19,640 nt of DNA from an uncultured Muribaculaceae bacterium (GCA_910583525.1 CAJTXL010000042.1:1-19640); one strand, 5' to 3'; numbered from the stretch's first letter, positions 1 to 7,827 are shown. The notes: generated from the sequence alone by a model not told the origin. A program made the numbers and translations.

Positions 1-53
1 CCCACGACCTTTTCGTTACGAATGAAATGCTCTACCAACTGAGCTATTGCGGC
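1..53 (-). tRNA. tRNA-Thr (anticodon CGU), 3' part cut by window edge
   Basis: Read on the minus strand, the segment begins with acceptor arm GCCGCAA, then TA, a D stem/loop (GCTC-AGTTGGTA-GAGC), an anticodon arm with loop TTCGTAA (anticodon CGT, decoding ACG threonine), a variable region AGGTC, and the first half of the T stem (GTGGG), where the window ends. About 23 nt of T loop and acceptor 3' strand are outside. The anticodon stem TTTCA/CGAAA pairs except for an A31-C39 opposition next to the loop. Arm lengths and the invariant GGTA and T33 leave little doubt that this is a tRNA. The isotype rests on the anticodon and on overall resemblance to bacterial tRNA-Thr. Confidence 0.9.
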
Positions 54-70
54 GTTTCGCTATTGCGGTG

Positions 71-101
71 CAAAGTTAGCGATTATTTTTGAGTTTGCAA
101 A
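71..101 (-). promoter_or_regulatory. Promoter of the tRNA-Thr transcript (-33/-7 type)
   Basis: On the minus strand a -7 box TAACTTTG (78 down to 71) fits the Bacteroidetes consensus TAnnTTTG. A TTTG (101 down to 98) lies 19 bp upstream, the expected -33 spacing. The box ends about 17 nt before the mature tRNA 5' end at 53. The promoter overlaps the last codons of the upstream DUF4270 gene, whose stop is at 83-85. Confidence 0.65.
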
Positions 102-1474
102 CTGTAAGTGAATTTAATTTTTGCCTTGTCGAGCCTTATGTCGGCCATCGCCGGTGTGACAAGGTAGGGGAGTATCTCAGATTCTACCTGCGAGGATGAA
201 CCGTAGTAGCCGCTTGAAGCTGTACTCTCGAAGTTGACCTGTACGGGCACCAAAGAGAATGTGTAGTCTTCGGGCTTTATTTCTTCACGGTCGAGCATAT
301 CGGTCAGATAGCTGCGCAGGGCGTTGAACGAGTAGGAGCGAGTCGTTTCGTTGTATGCGGCGTAGAACGATGTCACGTTGTCTGTGAGTTTGTTCTGCTC
401 GAAGAATGCGTCACGGTCTTTTTTGAGCACCAGGAGTGCGTAAGGCGGCGGTGCTATGCCGAATCCGTTCTCGATTGTATCGACGGGAACGGTCATGGCC
501 AGGCCGTTTATTACGGCAAGGTTCTGTTTGTGGTCGGAATAGGCTTTAATGATGTCTTTAATCGGGAACTCAAGTTCAACTTCGGCTCCTGAAGGTGCTA
601 TCATCATGGTATGGCCGTCGGCAATCATATCGGAGAGTGTGGCCGACATTATGTAGGTGAGGTCGTTGTTGCTTACGACTTCGGGCGTAACCATGTAGTA
701 GGTGTGCACGGCGTCGAGGGTGTCGGGTTTCTCGCTTCCTTCGGGGGTGTAGATTTTGCGAAGGTACATAGACATGGTGCTTTGCGCTATGCGTGTTATG
801 CGTCCGCCGCCGAATGTCGTGCGGAGATACATGCCGGGGAATACATTCTGTGCGAACGTCTGACCGTTGGCATAGTCGGATGGTTTATCGACGAATGCCT
901 TGAAGAGGTTTTTACCGAGTTCTGTCGGTAGTTTTACAGAGATGTCGCCGTAGTTGAGTTTTTGAGCTTCTTCGCTTTCGTTGGCCGATGATGTATTGTA
1001 TATTTTCGTAGCCAATGGTTTGGTGTCGTAGTATCCGTCGGCTTTAAATCCGCTTGTGATGGTGTCGGCCGGCAGTTGTTTGTTGAGCGCATATACGGTG
1101 AGCTGCATCGGGGCTACGGAGTCGCCTATGAACGAACCGCGCAGATATTGCAGCGAGAGGTATATCGAATCTACGTTCTCGGGGCCGAAGTTTGCGGTGT
1201 CGAGCGCTGTCGAGGGCAGGAATTGGGTGACGACATCGCTTCCGAGCGAACCATAGGCCGGTATGTCGATGCGGCCGATGAGCTGTTCGGTAGTTTTGGG
1301 CTTGATTCTTGCTACGCGTACGGTGTGTCCGCTGACTGTGAACGATGAGTCGATGACGATTTCAACGTTCTGACCTGACAAGGAAGAGCCTATTGTCGAG
1401 GTGTCGTCGTTGCACGAAGCAATGGCAAAGATTGCGAGTGCAGCGGTGCACAATGCTATGAAAGAGTGTCTCAT
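83..1474 (-). CDS. DUF4270 family lipoprotein
   Basis: 463 residues. The N-terminus is a type II signal peptide: MRH, a hydrophobic stretch to about residue 20, and lipobox AIAS-C21, so the mature protein should be lipid-anchored. The residues after the cysteine are N-D-D, acidic like the lipoprotein export signals described in Bacteroidetes, which would fit surface exposure (inference). The body is beta-rich with no membrane segments, and its length and character match the DUF4270 family (PF14092), which is of unknown function. It starts 5 bp downstream of the GT5-like gene stop, so the two are almost certainly cotranscribed from near 2344. I recall DUF4270 genes next to such short GT5 genes in other Bacteroidales, but no function follows from that. 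The stop overlaps the promoter of the downstream tRNA. Confidence 0.85.
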   Translation of the reverse strand: MRHSFIALCTAALAIFAIASCNDDTSTIGSSLSGQNVEIVIDSSFTVSGHTVRVARIKPKTTEQLIGRIDIPAYGSLGSDVVTQFLPSTALDTANFGPENVDSIYLSLQYLRGSFIGDSVAPMQLTVYALNKQLPADTITSGFKADGYYDTKPLATKIYNTSSANESEEAQKLNYGDISVKLPTELGKNLFKAFVDKPSDYANGQTFAQNVFPGMYLRTTFGGGRITRIAQSTMSMYLRKIYTPEGSEKPDTLDAVHTYYMVTPEVVSNNDLTYIMSATLSDMIADGHTMMIAPSGAEVELEFPIKDIIKAYSDHKQNLAVINGLAMTVPVDTIENGFGIAPPPYALLVLKKDRDAFFEQNKLTDNVTSFYAAYNETTRSYSFNALRSYLTDMLDREEIKPEDYTFSLVPVQVNFESTASSGYYGSSSQVESEILPYLVTPAMADIRLDKAKIKFTYSLQTQK

Positions 1475-1479
1475 TATTG

Positions 1480-2295
1480 TCAGAGCGACTGGTAGAATTT
1501 GTGGTAGTCGGCAGGGGCGGACTCCTGTCCGGAGTAGGGAAGGAAGGGTTTGCCTGAAGCTTTGGCGTATTCGACTATCTCGGGGTCGATGCCTTCGGTG
1601 CTTTCGATTATGGCGTCGGATGCGTCGATTGCGAGCTTGTTCAGTTTCACCAGGTCTATGCCGGTGTCTCCGTCTTTGCTTATGGCGGCGAGCTGCTCAT
1701 CGGAAAATCCTTGTTCTTTAAGTTTTTTGAAGAAGTCGGTGCCGAAAGGCTCTGCAAGGGTGTCGGCGTATAAAGAATACACTATCTTGCAGTTGCGGAA
1801 TGACGGGTCTTCGCTGTATATGGTTTTGAGGTAAAGCGGCGTAAGCGCTGAAATCCAACCGATGCAGTGCACTATATCGGCTTCCCACCGGAGCTTTTTG
1901 ACGGTTTCTACCGTACCTTTGACGAAGAATATCGCCCGTTCGTCGTTTACGTCGGCCCAATCGCGTGTTTCGAGTTTGCCGGGGGCATGCCTGTAGAAGT
2001 AATCGTCGTTGTCGATGAAGTATACCTGCAGGCGTGTCGGCTGCAGTGTGGCAACTTTTATGATGAGCGGATGGTCGGTGTCGTCGATTATGATGTTCAT
2101 GCCCGAGAGCCGGATAACTTCGTGGAGCTGGTTGCGTCGCTCGTTTATTGCGCCGTATTTTGGCATGAATGTGCGCACTTCTGCGCCTTTTTCTTGCAGC
2201 CCTTGGGCGAGGCGTCTGCTGAATGTGCCCATTGGAGTTGCCGGCAGGTAGGGGTCAATCTCTTGCGAGATGTATAGCACTTTTTTTACGTCCAT
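1480..2295 (-). CDS. Short GT5 glycogen/starch synthase-like protein (N-terminal domain only)
   Basis: 271 residues from the ATG at 2293-2295 (MDVKKVLYISQEIDPYLP). The open frame extends upstream to 2346, but that region holds the probable -7 box (2344-2351), so the internal ATG is the credible start. The protein resembles the N-terminal Rossmann half of GT5 glycogen synthases (PF08323): beta-1 strand KVLYISQEIDPY, then a glycine-containing loop, and later DIVHCIGWISALTPLYLK, equivalent to the DVVHAHDW segment of GlgA. Two things are missing. The ADP-glucose-binding KTGGL motif is replaced by PATPMGTFSR, and the C-terminal GT1-like domain is absent (GlgA is about 480 residues). It is often annotated glycogen synthase, but catalysis is doubtful; a regulatory or lectin-like role is possible. 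It is the first gene of a two-gene operon with the DUF4270 lipoprotein. Confidence 0.8.
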   Translation of the reverse strand: MDVKKVLYISQEIDPYLPATPMGTFSRRLAQGLQEKGAEVRTFMPKYGAINERRNQLHEVIRLSGMNIIIDDTDHPLIIKVATLQPTRLQVYFIDNDDYFYRHAPGKLETRDWADVNDERAIFFVKGTVETVKKLRWEADIVHCIGWISALTPLYLKTIYSEDPSFRNCKIVYSLYADTLAEPFGTDFFKKLKEQGFSDEQLAAISKDGDTGIDLVKLNKLAIDASDAIIESTEGIDPEIVEYAKASGKPFLPYSGQESAPADYHKFYQSL

Positions 2296-2338
2296 TCTCG
2301 GTCGAACAGGAGGGAGGGTTGAGGTTTGATATAAAATT

Positions 2339-2380
2339 ACGGGCAAAGTTAGTGATTTTTTTTCAATTAACTTTGCCCGT
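2339..2380. repeat. Perfect 13-bp inverted repeat with a -7 box in each arm
   Basis: Left arm ACGGGCAAAGTTA (2339-2351) and right arm TAACTTTGCCCGT (2368-2380) are perfect reverse complements separated by 16 nt containing a run of eight T. Each arm reads TAACTTTG on one strand: minus at 2351-2344, plus at 2368-2375. The minus-strand copy is positioned to start the GT5/DUF4270 transcript with a leader of about 40 nt. Neither copy has a good TTG at the -33 distance. The structure could also act as a hairpin terminator for the TM2 gene, which ends 37 bp upstream on the minus strand. Confidence 0.6.
2344..2351 (-). promoter_or_regulatory. -7 box of the GT5/DUF4270 operon
   Basis: TAACTTTG matches TAnnTTTG and is preceded on the minus strand by AAAAAAAATCAC, the same AAAATC-type lead-in seen at other boxes in this window. 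The leader to the ATG at 2295 would be about 40 nt. No convincing -33 TTG is found at 19-21 bp. Confidence 0.45.
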
Positions 2381-2417
2381 AGACCGTTTGTTGACGTTTT
2401 TTAAGCCTTTCGGAGCG

Positions 2418-2825
2418 TCAGAACAGAGGGAATGAAGACGGGTTGACTATGTATTTCTGACGGAACTGTTCGTTGGTCATGCAGAACATAAGGATGCCTT
2501 GTATCAATGCTATTACCGACCATATGCCGCATGTCACCAAGGACAGCACAATCGAGATTATGCCGGCGGTGCTTTTGCCGAGGTAGAAGTACTGTATGCC
2601 TAATCCGCCGAGCAGAATGGCGAGGAGCGCCGCCACTCCGCGGCTTTTGCCCTCGGGACCGCAGGCATCGAAGGCGTTGTCAGATGGGTAGGATGAATAA
2701 TTGCCTCCGTTCATTGGCGGAGGAGTCTGTTGGCCGTTGGTCTGACCGTTGAAGCTGTAGCCGCAGTGGCTGCAGAACGTGGCATAGTCGTCAACGTATT
2801 GTTGGCAGCGAGGACATTGTTTCAT
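2418..2825 (-). CDS. Zinc-ribbon and TM2 domain membrane protein
   Basis: 135 residues. An N-terminal zinc ribbon has four cysteines in two CxxC pairs (C4, C7, C18, C21: CPRC and CSHC). A Gln/Pro/Asn-rich linker (about 28-48) leads to a TM2 domain (PF05154, about 60-125). That domain has two hydrophobic helices, GVAALLAILLGGLGIQYFYLG and a second spanning IISIVLSLVTCGIWSVIALIQGILMF, joined by a short turn, with the characteristic G-x-x-x-FYLGK turn. The gene is monocistronic, with its own promoter at 2855-2884. TM2 proteins are small inner-membrane proteins of unknown role, and the zinc ribbon suggests a cytosolic binding module. The family assignment is secure; the function is not known. Confidence 0.9.
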   Translation of the reverse strand: MKQCPRCQQYVDDYATFCSHCGYSFNGQTNGQQTPPPMNGGNYSSYPSDNAFDACGPEGKSRGVAALLAILLGGLGIQYFYLGKSTAGIISIVLSLVTCGIWSVIALIQGILMFCMTNEQFRQKYIVNPSSFPLF

Positions 2826-2854
2826 GATGTATGTCGTATTAAGTTTATTGGCTG

Positions 2855-2884
2855 CAAATTTAATGTTTTTTGTGCTATCGGCAA
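2855..2884 (-). promoter_or_regulatory. Promoter of the TM2 gene
   Basis: On the minus strand the -7 box TAAATTTG (2862-2855) has a TTG (2884-2882) exactly 19 bp upstream. The leader to the ATG at 2825 is about 25 nt. The -33 element falls in one flank of the inverted repeat 2875-2916. Confidence 0.6.
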
Positions 2885-2916
2885 GTATCTTGTTCTTTTT
2901 TTTGTGCGACCGATAG
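2875..2916. repeat. 7-bp inverted repeat after the topB operon, possible terminator
   Basis: CTATCGG (2875-2881) and CCGATAG (2910-2916) are perfect complements around a 28-nt A/T-rich loop, immediately following the stop codon of the last operon gene (2917-2919). On the minus strand the hairpin is followed by CACAAAAAACA rather than a U tract, so terminator function is uncertain. It also overlaps the -33 element of the TM2 promoter. Confidence 0.3.
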
Positions 2917-3066
2917 TTATTTGTCTTTGCGGTTTTGTTTGCGGCAGTTGCCGTTTAGCGGACAATCGCAGCAGTTATTGTTACGTCGGCGGAGTTTTTG
3001 CAAAAAAAATGCTATGGCAATAGCGATGATTATGAGCACTATTGCCCATTCGACGACGGCGCTCAT
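2917..3066 (-). CDS. FeoB-associated-type Cys-rich small membrane protein
   Basis: A 49-residue protein starting at the ATG 3066-3064, which overlaps the topB stop by 4 bp (ATGA), a sign of translational coupling. One N-terminal transmembrane helix (about 5-22, AIVLIIIAIAIAFFLQ) is followed by a basic stretch KLRRR and a Cys-rich tail NNNCCDCPLNGNC, then a very basic C-terminus. This matches the layout of the FeoB-associated Cys-rich membrane protein family (PF12669), whose members usually accompany the ferrous-iron transporter FeoB. No feoB lies in this window, so iron-related function is only a family inference. The same frame is open farther upstream, but that part lies inside topB and looks like shadow coding. 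It is the last gene of the dsbD-mazG-topB operon. Confidence 0.75.
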   Translation of the reverse strand: MSAVVEWAIVLIIIAIAIAFFLQKLRRRNNNCCDCPLNGNCRKQNRKDK

Positions 3067-5123
3067 TTTTTCGCAGATTTGTTTTCGAGTTTCTTTTTCA
3101 GCTGTGCCGGGGTGGTGTCGGCCGGACATTGCTCGAACGGCAGACGGAATTGGCAGCCCGATGCGTACATGCTGCAGCCGAATGCGGTACGTCCTTTCAC
3201 CACATGTCCTTGCCCGCATACGGGGCATGATATCTGTTCGAGTTTTGTAATTCTTGGCGCGCGCGGTTTCTTTGGTGCTTTGTCTTCGGCGGTTTTGCCG
3301 GTGTTCCTTTTTGCCGGCTCTTCGGCGGCAGTTACTATGCGGCGGTTTGAGTTGTCGGAAAGCACGTTCAGCACAATATTACGTATAAGGTCGCTTATTT
3401 CTCGGACAAATGTCGCCGGTGAATATGTTCCGCGTTCGATTTGCCTGAGTTTGTTTTCCCAAATGCCGGTGAGTTTTGCCGATTTCAGCAGCTCTTCGTT
3501 TATTGTCGCGATAAGGTCGATGCCTGCCTGAGAGGCCATTATGTTCTTTCGGTCGCGGTAGATGTAGCGGCGCTTGAAGAGGGTCTCGATTATTGCTGCA
3601 CGGGTCGACGGGCGCCCGATGCCGTTGTCTTTCATCGCTTCGCGCAGTTCCTCGTTGTCGACGGTTCGTCCAGCGGTCTCCATGGCGCGCAGGAGCGTGC
3701 CTTCGGTGTAGTATTTAGGCGGCTGCGACGTCTTTTTTGCAAGGAAAGGTTCGTGCGGTCCGCTTTCGCCATGCACGAAATCGGGCAGAATGGCCGATGT
3801 GTCGTCGCCTTCTTTGTCGTTTTCCGCCTCTTTGTTTTTGTCGGCATAGAGCGCTCTCCATCCAGGTTCTGTGATTACCTTGCCTGTGGCTTTGAACTCG
3901 TAGTCGCCTGCTTTGGCCAATACCGTAGTGGCTTCGAAAAGGCAATCAGGGTAGAATGCCGCTATGAAGCGCATTGCAATGAGGTGATAGAGGCGTTTTT
4001 CATCGCCCTCGATTCCGGCCGGAGACTGTCCTGTGGGAATGATTGCGTGGTGGTCGGTGACTTTTGCGTTGTCGAATATTTTCTTTGATTTGGTAATCGG
4101 CTTCGCCAATACGGGAGTGGTGAGCTTGGCGTATGGCGTCATCTGCCTCAGTGTGGGTGCTATTTTGGGGTAGATGTCTTCGGAGAGGTATGTGGTGTCG
4201 ACGCGCGGATATGTGGTCAGCTTCTTTTCGTAGAGGCTCTGTATGAGCCTTAGGGTCTGGTCGGCCGACCATGAGAATTTTTTGTTGCATTCGACCTGTA
4301 GCGATGTCAGGTCGAAAAGTCGGGGCGGTGCTTCGCGGCCTTTTTTCTTTGCCACCGATGTCACCGTAAGTGGCAAGGGGGCAACTTCTTCGACACACTT
4401 TTGCCCGGCCTCTTCGGTTTCGAAGCGGTCGCCCGTATATGTGAAGTTCGCCTGCCGGTATGTGGTGTGCAGTTCCCATGAATCCTTGGGAACGAATTCG
4501 GCTATTTCCTGTTGGCGTTTTACTATAAGGGCGAGGGTAGGGGTCTGTACGCGTCCGATAGACAGCACTTGACCCGGCGACGAATATTTGAGCGAATACA
4601 GTCTGGTGGCGTTCATGCCGAGTATCCAGTCGCCGATAGCTCTTGATAAGCCTGCATAGAACAGGCGGTCGAAATCGTCCTGTGGCTTCAGTGTGCTGAA
4701 ACCTTCGCGGATTGATTCGTCGGTGAGCGATGAAATCCACAGACGTTTTACCGGGCAGTGCGTGCCGGCCATTTTCATGACCCACCGCTGTATCAGTTCG
4801 CCTTCCTGACCGGCGTCGCCGCAGTTTATTATCTCGTCGGCTTCGCTGAACAGCGATTTTATTACGTTGAACTGCCTTTTTATGCCATCGTCATCGATAA
4901 GTTTTATGTCGAATTTTGACGGCAGCATCGGCAGTGCACTCAAAGCCCACCGCTTCCACGTCGGCGAGTAGTCGTGCGGTTCGTAGAGGCAGCACAGATG
5001 CCCGAACGTCCATGTCACGCGGTAGCCATTGCCCTCGTAGTAGCCGTCGTGTCGAGACGATGCTCCCAAAATTTGGGCAATGTCTTTTGCTACCGACGGT
5101 TTCTCTGTTATGCAGACTATCAT
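3063..5123 (-). CDS. topB: DNA topoisomerase III
   Basis: 686 residues from ATG 5123-5121 (MIVCITEKPSVAKDIA). This start overlaps the mazG stop by 4 bp, and the extra 12 codons upstream (GTG at 5159) are not needed. A type IA topoisomerase: Toprim domain with E7 in TEKPS and the acidic motif DAGQEGE (about D103-E109), which is the usual form in TopB proteins of this branch; then the archway domains with the catalytic tyrosine about Y305 in LTTYPRVDT. Near the C-terminus (about 628-660) a Cys-rich zinc-ribbon-like segment, CPVC followed by GCSMYASGC, precedes a Lys-rich tail. It relaxes negative supercoils and decatenates DNA by single-strand passage in the cytoplasm. The length is normal for the family. 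It is cotranscribed with mazG and dsbD upstream and a Cys-rich membrane protein downstream. Confidence 0.95.
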   Translation of the reverse strand: MIVCITEKPSVAKDIAQILGASSRHDGYYEGNGYRVTWTFGHLCCLYEPHDYSPTWKRWALSALPMLPSKFDIKLIDDDGIKRQFNVIKSLFSEADEIINCGDAGQEGELIQRWVMKMAGTHCPVKRLWISSLTDESIREGFSTLKPQDDFDRLFYAGLSRAIGDWILGMNATRLYSLKYSSPGQVLSIGRVQTPTLALIVKRQQEIAEFVPKDSWELHTTYRQANFTYTGDRFETEEAGQKCVEEVAPLPLTVTSVAKKKGREAPPRLFDLTSLQVECNKKFSWSADQTLRLIQSLYEKKLTTYPRVDTTYLSEDIYPKIAPTLRQMTPYAKLTTPVLAKPITKSKKIFDNAKVTDHHAIIPTGQSPAGIEGDEKRLYHLIAMRFIAAFYPDCLFEATTVLAKAGDYEFKATGKVITEPGWRALYADKNKEAENDKEGDDTSAILPDFVHGESGPHEPFLAKKTSQPPKYYTEGTLLRAMETAGRTVDNEELREAMKDNGIGRPSTRAAIIETLFKRRYIYRDRKNIMASQAGIDLIATINEELLKSAKLTGIWENKLRQIERGTYSPATFVREISDLIRNIVLNVLSDNSNRRIVTAAEEPAKRNTGKTAEDKAPKKPRAPRITKLEQISCPVCGQGHVVKGRTAFGCSMYASGCQFRLPFEQCPADTTPAQLKKKLENKSAKK

Positions 5124-5920
5124 TTGTCGGGGGTGAGCGAGCGTTTGGCTTCGTTCCACAGCTCGTCCATCTCGGAAAGCTGCATGTCTTTGAGTTTTCG
5201 GCCCGATGCCTTGGCTTTCTCTTCTACGTAGTTGAAGCGTGATATGAATTTGCGGTTTGTGCGTTCGAGCGCGTTTTCGGGATTTATGCCGTAGAGTCTG
5301 GCCGCGTTGACGACGCTGAACATAAGGTCGCCGAACTCAGCTTCGATGTCTTCTTTGCACCTTGATGTGATAGCTTCCGACACTTCTGCTGTCTCTTCCT
5401 GCACTTTTTGCCACACTTGTTCGGGCTTTTCCCAGTCGAAGCCCACGTTGGCGGCTTTTTCCTGGATGCGGAATGCCTTTACCAATGCCGGGAGGGCTGC
5501 CGGGACTCCGGCGAGGACTGAGCGGTTGCCGTCTTTTTCGCGCAGTTTGAGCTGTTCCCAGTTCTGTGTCACCTGCTCGGCGTTGTCGACATGCGTTGTG
5601 CCGAATACGTGCGGATGGCGGAAGATGAGTTTTTCGTTCAGGGCGTCGGCGACGTCTGCGATGTCGAACGAGTCTTTTTCCGAGCCTATTTTTGCGTAGA
5701 AGAGCACGTGTAGCAATACGTCTCCAAGTTCTTTCTTGATGCCGTTGTCGTCTTCGTCGAGAAGGGCCTGAGCGAGTTCGTAAACTTCCTCAATGGTGTT
5801 GGGGCGTAGGCTCTCGTTGGTCTGCTTGGCGTCCCAAGGGCATTTTACCCTTAATATGTCGAGTGTGTCGAGTATGCGGTTGAGAGCTTCGAGCTGCTCT
5901 TTTCTGGTGTGTTGCATCAT
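5120..5920 (-). CDS. mazG: Nucleoside triphosphate pyrophosphohydrolase MazG
   Basis: 266 residues from the ATG at 5920-5918, which forms a 4-bp ATGA overlap with the dsbD stop. The longer open frame to 5953 lies inside dsbD. Two tandem MazG folds are visible. The N-terminal one has CPWD (about 27-30) and the metal-binding ExxE...ExxD set (E45, E48, E64, D67: EEVYE and KELGD). The C-terminal one repeats it (VQEETAEVSEAI and IEAEFGDL), as in E. coli-type MazG. The enzyme hydrolyses NTPs and dNTPs to NMP and pyrophosphate, serving as nucleotide-pool sanitation and, in E. coli, modulating (p)ppGpp. It sits between dsbD and topB with overlaps at both ends, so its translation is probably coupled to both. 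Confidence 0.95.
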   Translation of the reverse strand: MMQHTRKEQLEALNRILDTLDILRVKCPWDAKQTNESLRPNTIEEVYELAQALLDEDDNGIKKELGDVLLHVLFYAKIGSEKDSFDIADVADALNEKLIFRHPHVFGTTHVDNAEQVTQNWEQLKLREKDGNRSVLAGVPAALPALVKAFRIQEKAANVGFDWEKPEQVWQKVQEETAEVSEAITSRCKEDIEAEFGDLMFSVVNAARLYGINPENALERTNRKFISRFNYVEEKAKASGRKLKDMQLSEMDELWNEAKRSLTPDK

Positions 5921-7821
5921 TTTTTGTATATTTCTATTCCGTCTTCGAGCCATGCCACGAAATCGGCAAGGTTTTCGTCGTAGACGCGAGGTGTGTTCAG
6001 CGGTTTGCCTTCGTTGTCGAGAAGGACATAGTAGGGTTGCGAGTTTATTCCGAATTTATGGCGCTGAAGGAAAGCCCATTTCTCGCCGACTGTCGAAAGC
6101 CGGACTGCTTTGCCGTTTTCTTCGACTGTCATAGGCGTTGAGAGCTTGGCTTTATCATCGACCATCAGTTTTATTATCACATAATTGTCTTCGATGATGG
6201 TTCTGACGGTCGGGTTGTCGAAAATCGCGCCTTCCATTTTTCGGCAGTTGACGCAGGCATAGCCCGAGAAGTCGAGCAGCACGGGCTTGCCCTGTGCCTT
6301 GGCGTAATCCATGCCTTGGTCGTAGTCGTGGAACTCCTCGAATGTGCCTCCATAGAGGTTGAAATCCTGGGTGTACAGCGGCGGAGCGAAGGCGCTGATA
6401 GCTTTGAGCGGCGCACCCCATAGGCCCGGTACAAGGTATACTGCGAACGACAGCGATGCAACGGCCATAAAGAAGCGTCCTACCGAAGTATGCTCCTGTG
6501 GAGCGTCGTGGCTGAACCGCAGTTTTCCGAGAAGATATATGCCGAGCAGCACGAACAGCACTATCCATATGGCTATGAATACTTCGCGGTCGAGTATACG
6601 CCAACCGTAGGCAAGGTCGGCAACCGACAGGAATTTGAGCGATAGTATAAGTTCGACAAAGCCCAGCACCACCTTGACGGTGTTGAGCCATGAGCCTGAG
6701 CGCGGCAGCTCTTTGAGCATCGAAGGGAAGAACGCGAAGAGGCCGAAGGGCAGTGCCAGGCCGAGGGCAAATCCGCCCATTCCCAACAGAGGCCCCATGA
6801 GATTGCTTTGAGAGAATGCCTCGACAAGCAATGTGCCTATTATAGGCCCGGTGCAGGAGAAGGACACCAGCACGAGGGTGAAGGCCATGAAGAATATGCT
6901 AAGTATGCCGGTTGTGCTTTCGGCACGGGCGTCGACGGCATTGCTCCATTTCGAGGGCAGGGTGATTTCGAATGCGCCGAAGAACGAAATGGCGAATACG
7001 ACAAGGAGCAGGAAAAAGATTATATTGAACACTGCTCCTGTGGCGATTTCGTTGAGTTTGCCCGGCCCGAAGATTAAGGTCAGGACAATGCCCAGGGTCA
7101 GGAATATCACGATTATGCTTGCGCTGTATATTATGGCGTTCATGATTGAGCGGCGCCGGCTTTTGCTCTTTTTCAGGAAGAAGCTCACCGTCATCGGTAT
7201 CATCGGCCATACGCAGGGGGTCATCAGAGCCACAAGTCCGCCAAGAAAGCCGAAAAGCAGTATGGCCCAGTATGATTGTGAGGATGTTTCATGCTTGACT
7301 TCGACAGGTGCCCACCACTCCGAAAGTTCGGTCTTGGATGCCGTTGCCGCTGTCGTGGGGGCATAGGCCGCGTTGCTGCCGTCGGCTGTTAGCGCGAAAT
7401 CGAAACGGGCCGGAGGCGTACAGGCCTCTTCTGTGCATGCCATGTAGCGCAGCGAGCCTTCGATGGCAGATGCCGACGTGTCGAATTTTACGGGAAGACG
7501 AAGTGATATGGCACCTGACAGCCATGGCAGTTCGACGCCGAGCGACGGGTCGTGGTGTATGCTTGGCTCAGTGTCGCACGAAAGGGTGCCGACGGCTTCG
7601 CCGCCTGCCGTGATATCGACGTGCGTGGGGTCGGGTATGCCGGCTTCAGTTCCGCCTTCGGGCATTTCGAGGCCATAGATGTGCCATCCGTCGGCTATCG
7701 TGCCGTGGAATACGAGCGTGTCGCCATCGAGCGTGGCACTCCATGTTACAGGTTCTGCCGCACGGGCATTTATTGCCACGGACGCGAGCAGTATGGCTAT
7801 GAGGCTTATTATTTTATTCAT
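5917..7821 (-). CDS. dsbD: Thiol:disulfide interchange protein DsbD
   Basis: 634 residues with the full three-part DsbD architecture. A Sec signal peptide (1 to about 21) leads to a periplasmic alpha domain (PF11412, about 25-145) with cysteines C129 and C134 in YMACTEEACTPP. A multi-helix membrane domain (about 185-470) has the redox pair C203 (TPCVWP) and C323 (FSCTGP). The C-terminal thioredoxin-like gamma domain (about 495-630) has active site CVNC (C523, C526). The protein carries electrons from cytosolic thioredoxin across the inner membrane to periplasmic partners. It begins 6 bp after a second, stand-alone alpha-domain gene and ends overlapping mazG. All six functional cysteines are present; the alpha-domain pair is CX4C rather than the CX5C of E. 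coli. Confidence 0.93.
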   Translation of the reverse strand: MNKIISLIAILLASVAINARAAEPVTWSATLDGDTLVFHGTIADGWHIYGLEMPEGGTEAGIPDPTHVDITAGGEAVGTLSCDTEPSIHHDPSLGVELPWLSGAISLRLPVKFDTSASAIEGSLRYMACTEEACTPPARFDFALTADGSNAAYAPTTAATASKTELSEWWAPVEVKHETSSQSYWAILLFGFLGGLVALMTPCVWPMIPMTVSFFLKKSKSRRRSIMNAIIYSASIIVIFLTLGIVLTLIFGPGKLNEIATGAVFNIIFFLLLVVFAISFFGAFEITLPSKWSNAVDARAESTTGILSIFFMAFTLVLVSFSCTGPIIGTLLVEAFSQSNLMGPLLGMGGFALGLALPFGLFAFFPSMLKELPRSGSWLNTVKVVLGFVELILSLKFLSVADLAYGWRILDREVFIAIWIVLFVLLGIYLLGKLRFSHDAPQEHTSVGRFFMAVASLSFAVYLVPGLWGAPLKAISAFAPPLYTQDFNLYGGTFEEFHDYDQGMDYAKAQGKPVLLDFSGYACVNCRKMEGAIFDNPTVRTIIEDNYVIIKLMVDDKAKLSTPMTVEENGKAVRLSTVGEKWAFLQRHKFGINSQPYYVLLDNEGKPLNTPRVYDENLADFVAWLEDGIEIYKK

Positions 7822-7827
7822 TGAGGC

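Noticed and set aside
2296..2346. N-terminal extension of the GT5-like gene
   Set aside because: The extension MPVILYQTSTLPPVRPR overlaps the -7 box and inverted repeat, and the family begins at MDVKKVLYIS.
3067..3228. Long N-terminal extension of the Cys-rich micro-protein
   Set aside because: It lies wholly within topB in another frame and is Arg-rich. The ATG at 3066 with the ATGA overlap is the natural start.
4000..4785. 261-codon minus-strand frame inside topB
   Set aside because: Same strand but another frame of a confident topoisomerase gene; His/Arg-rich shadow.
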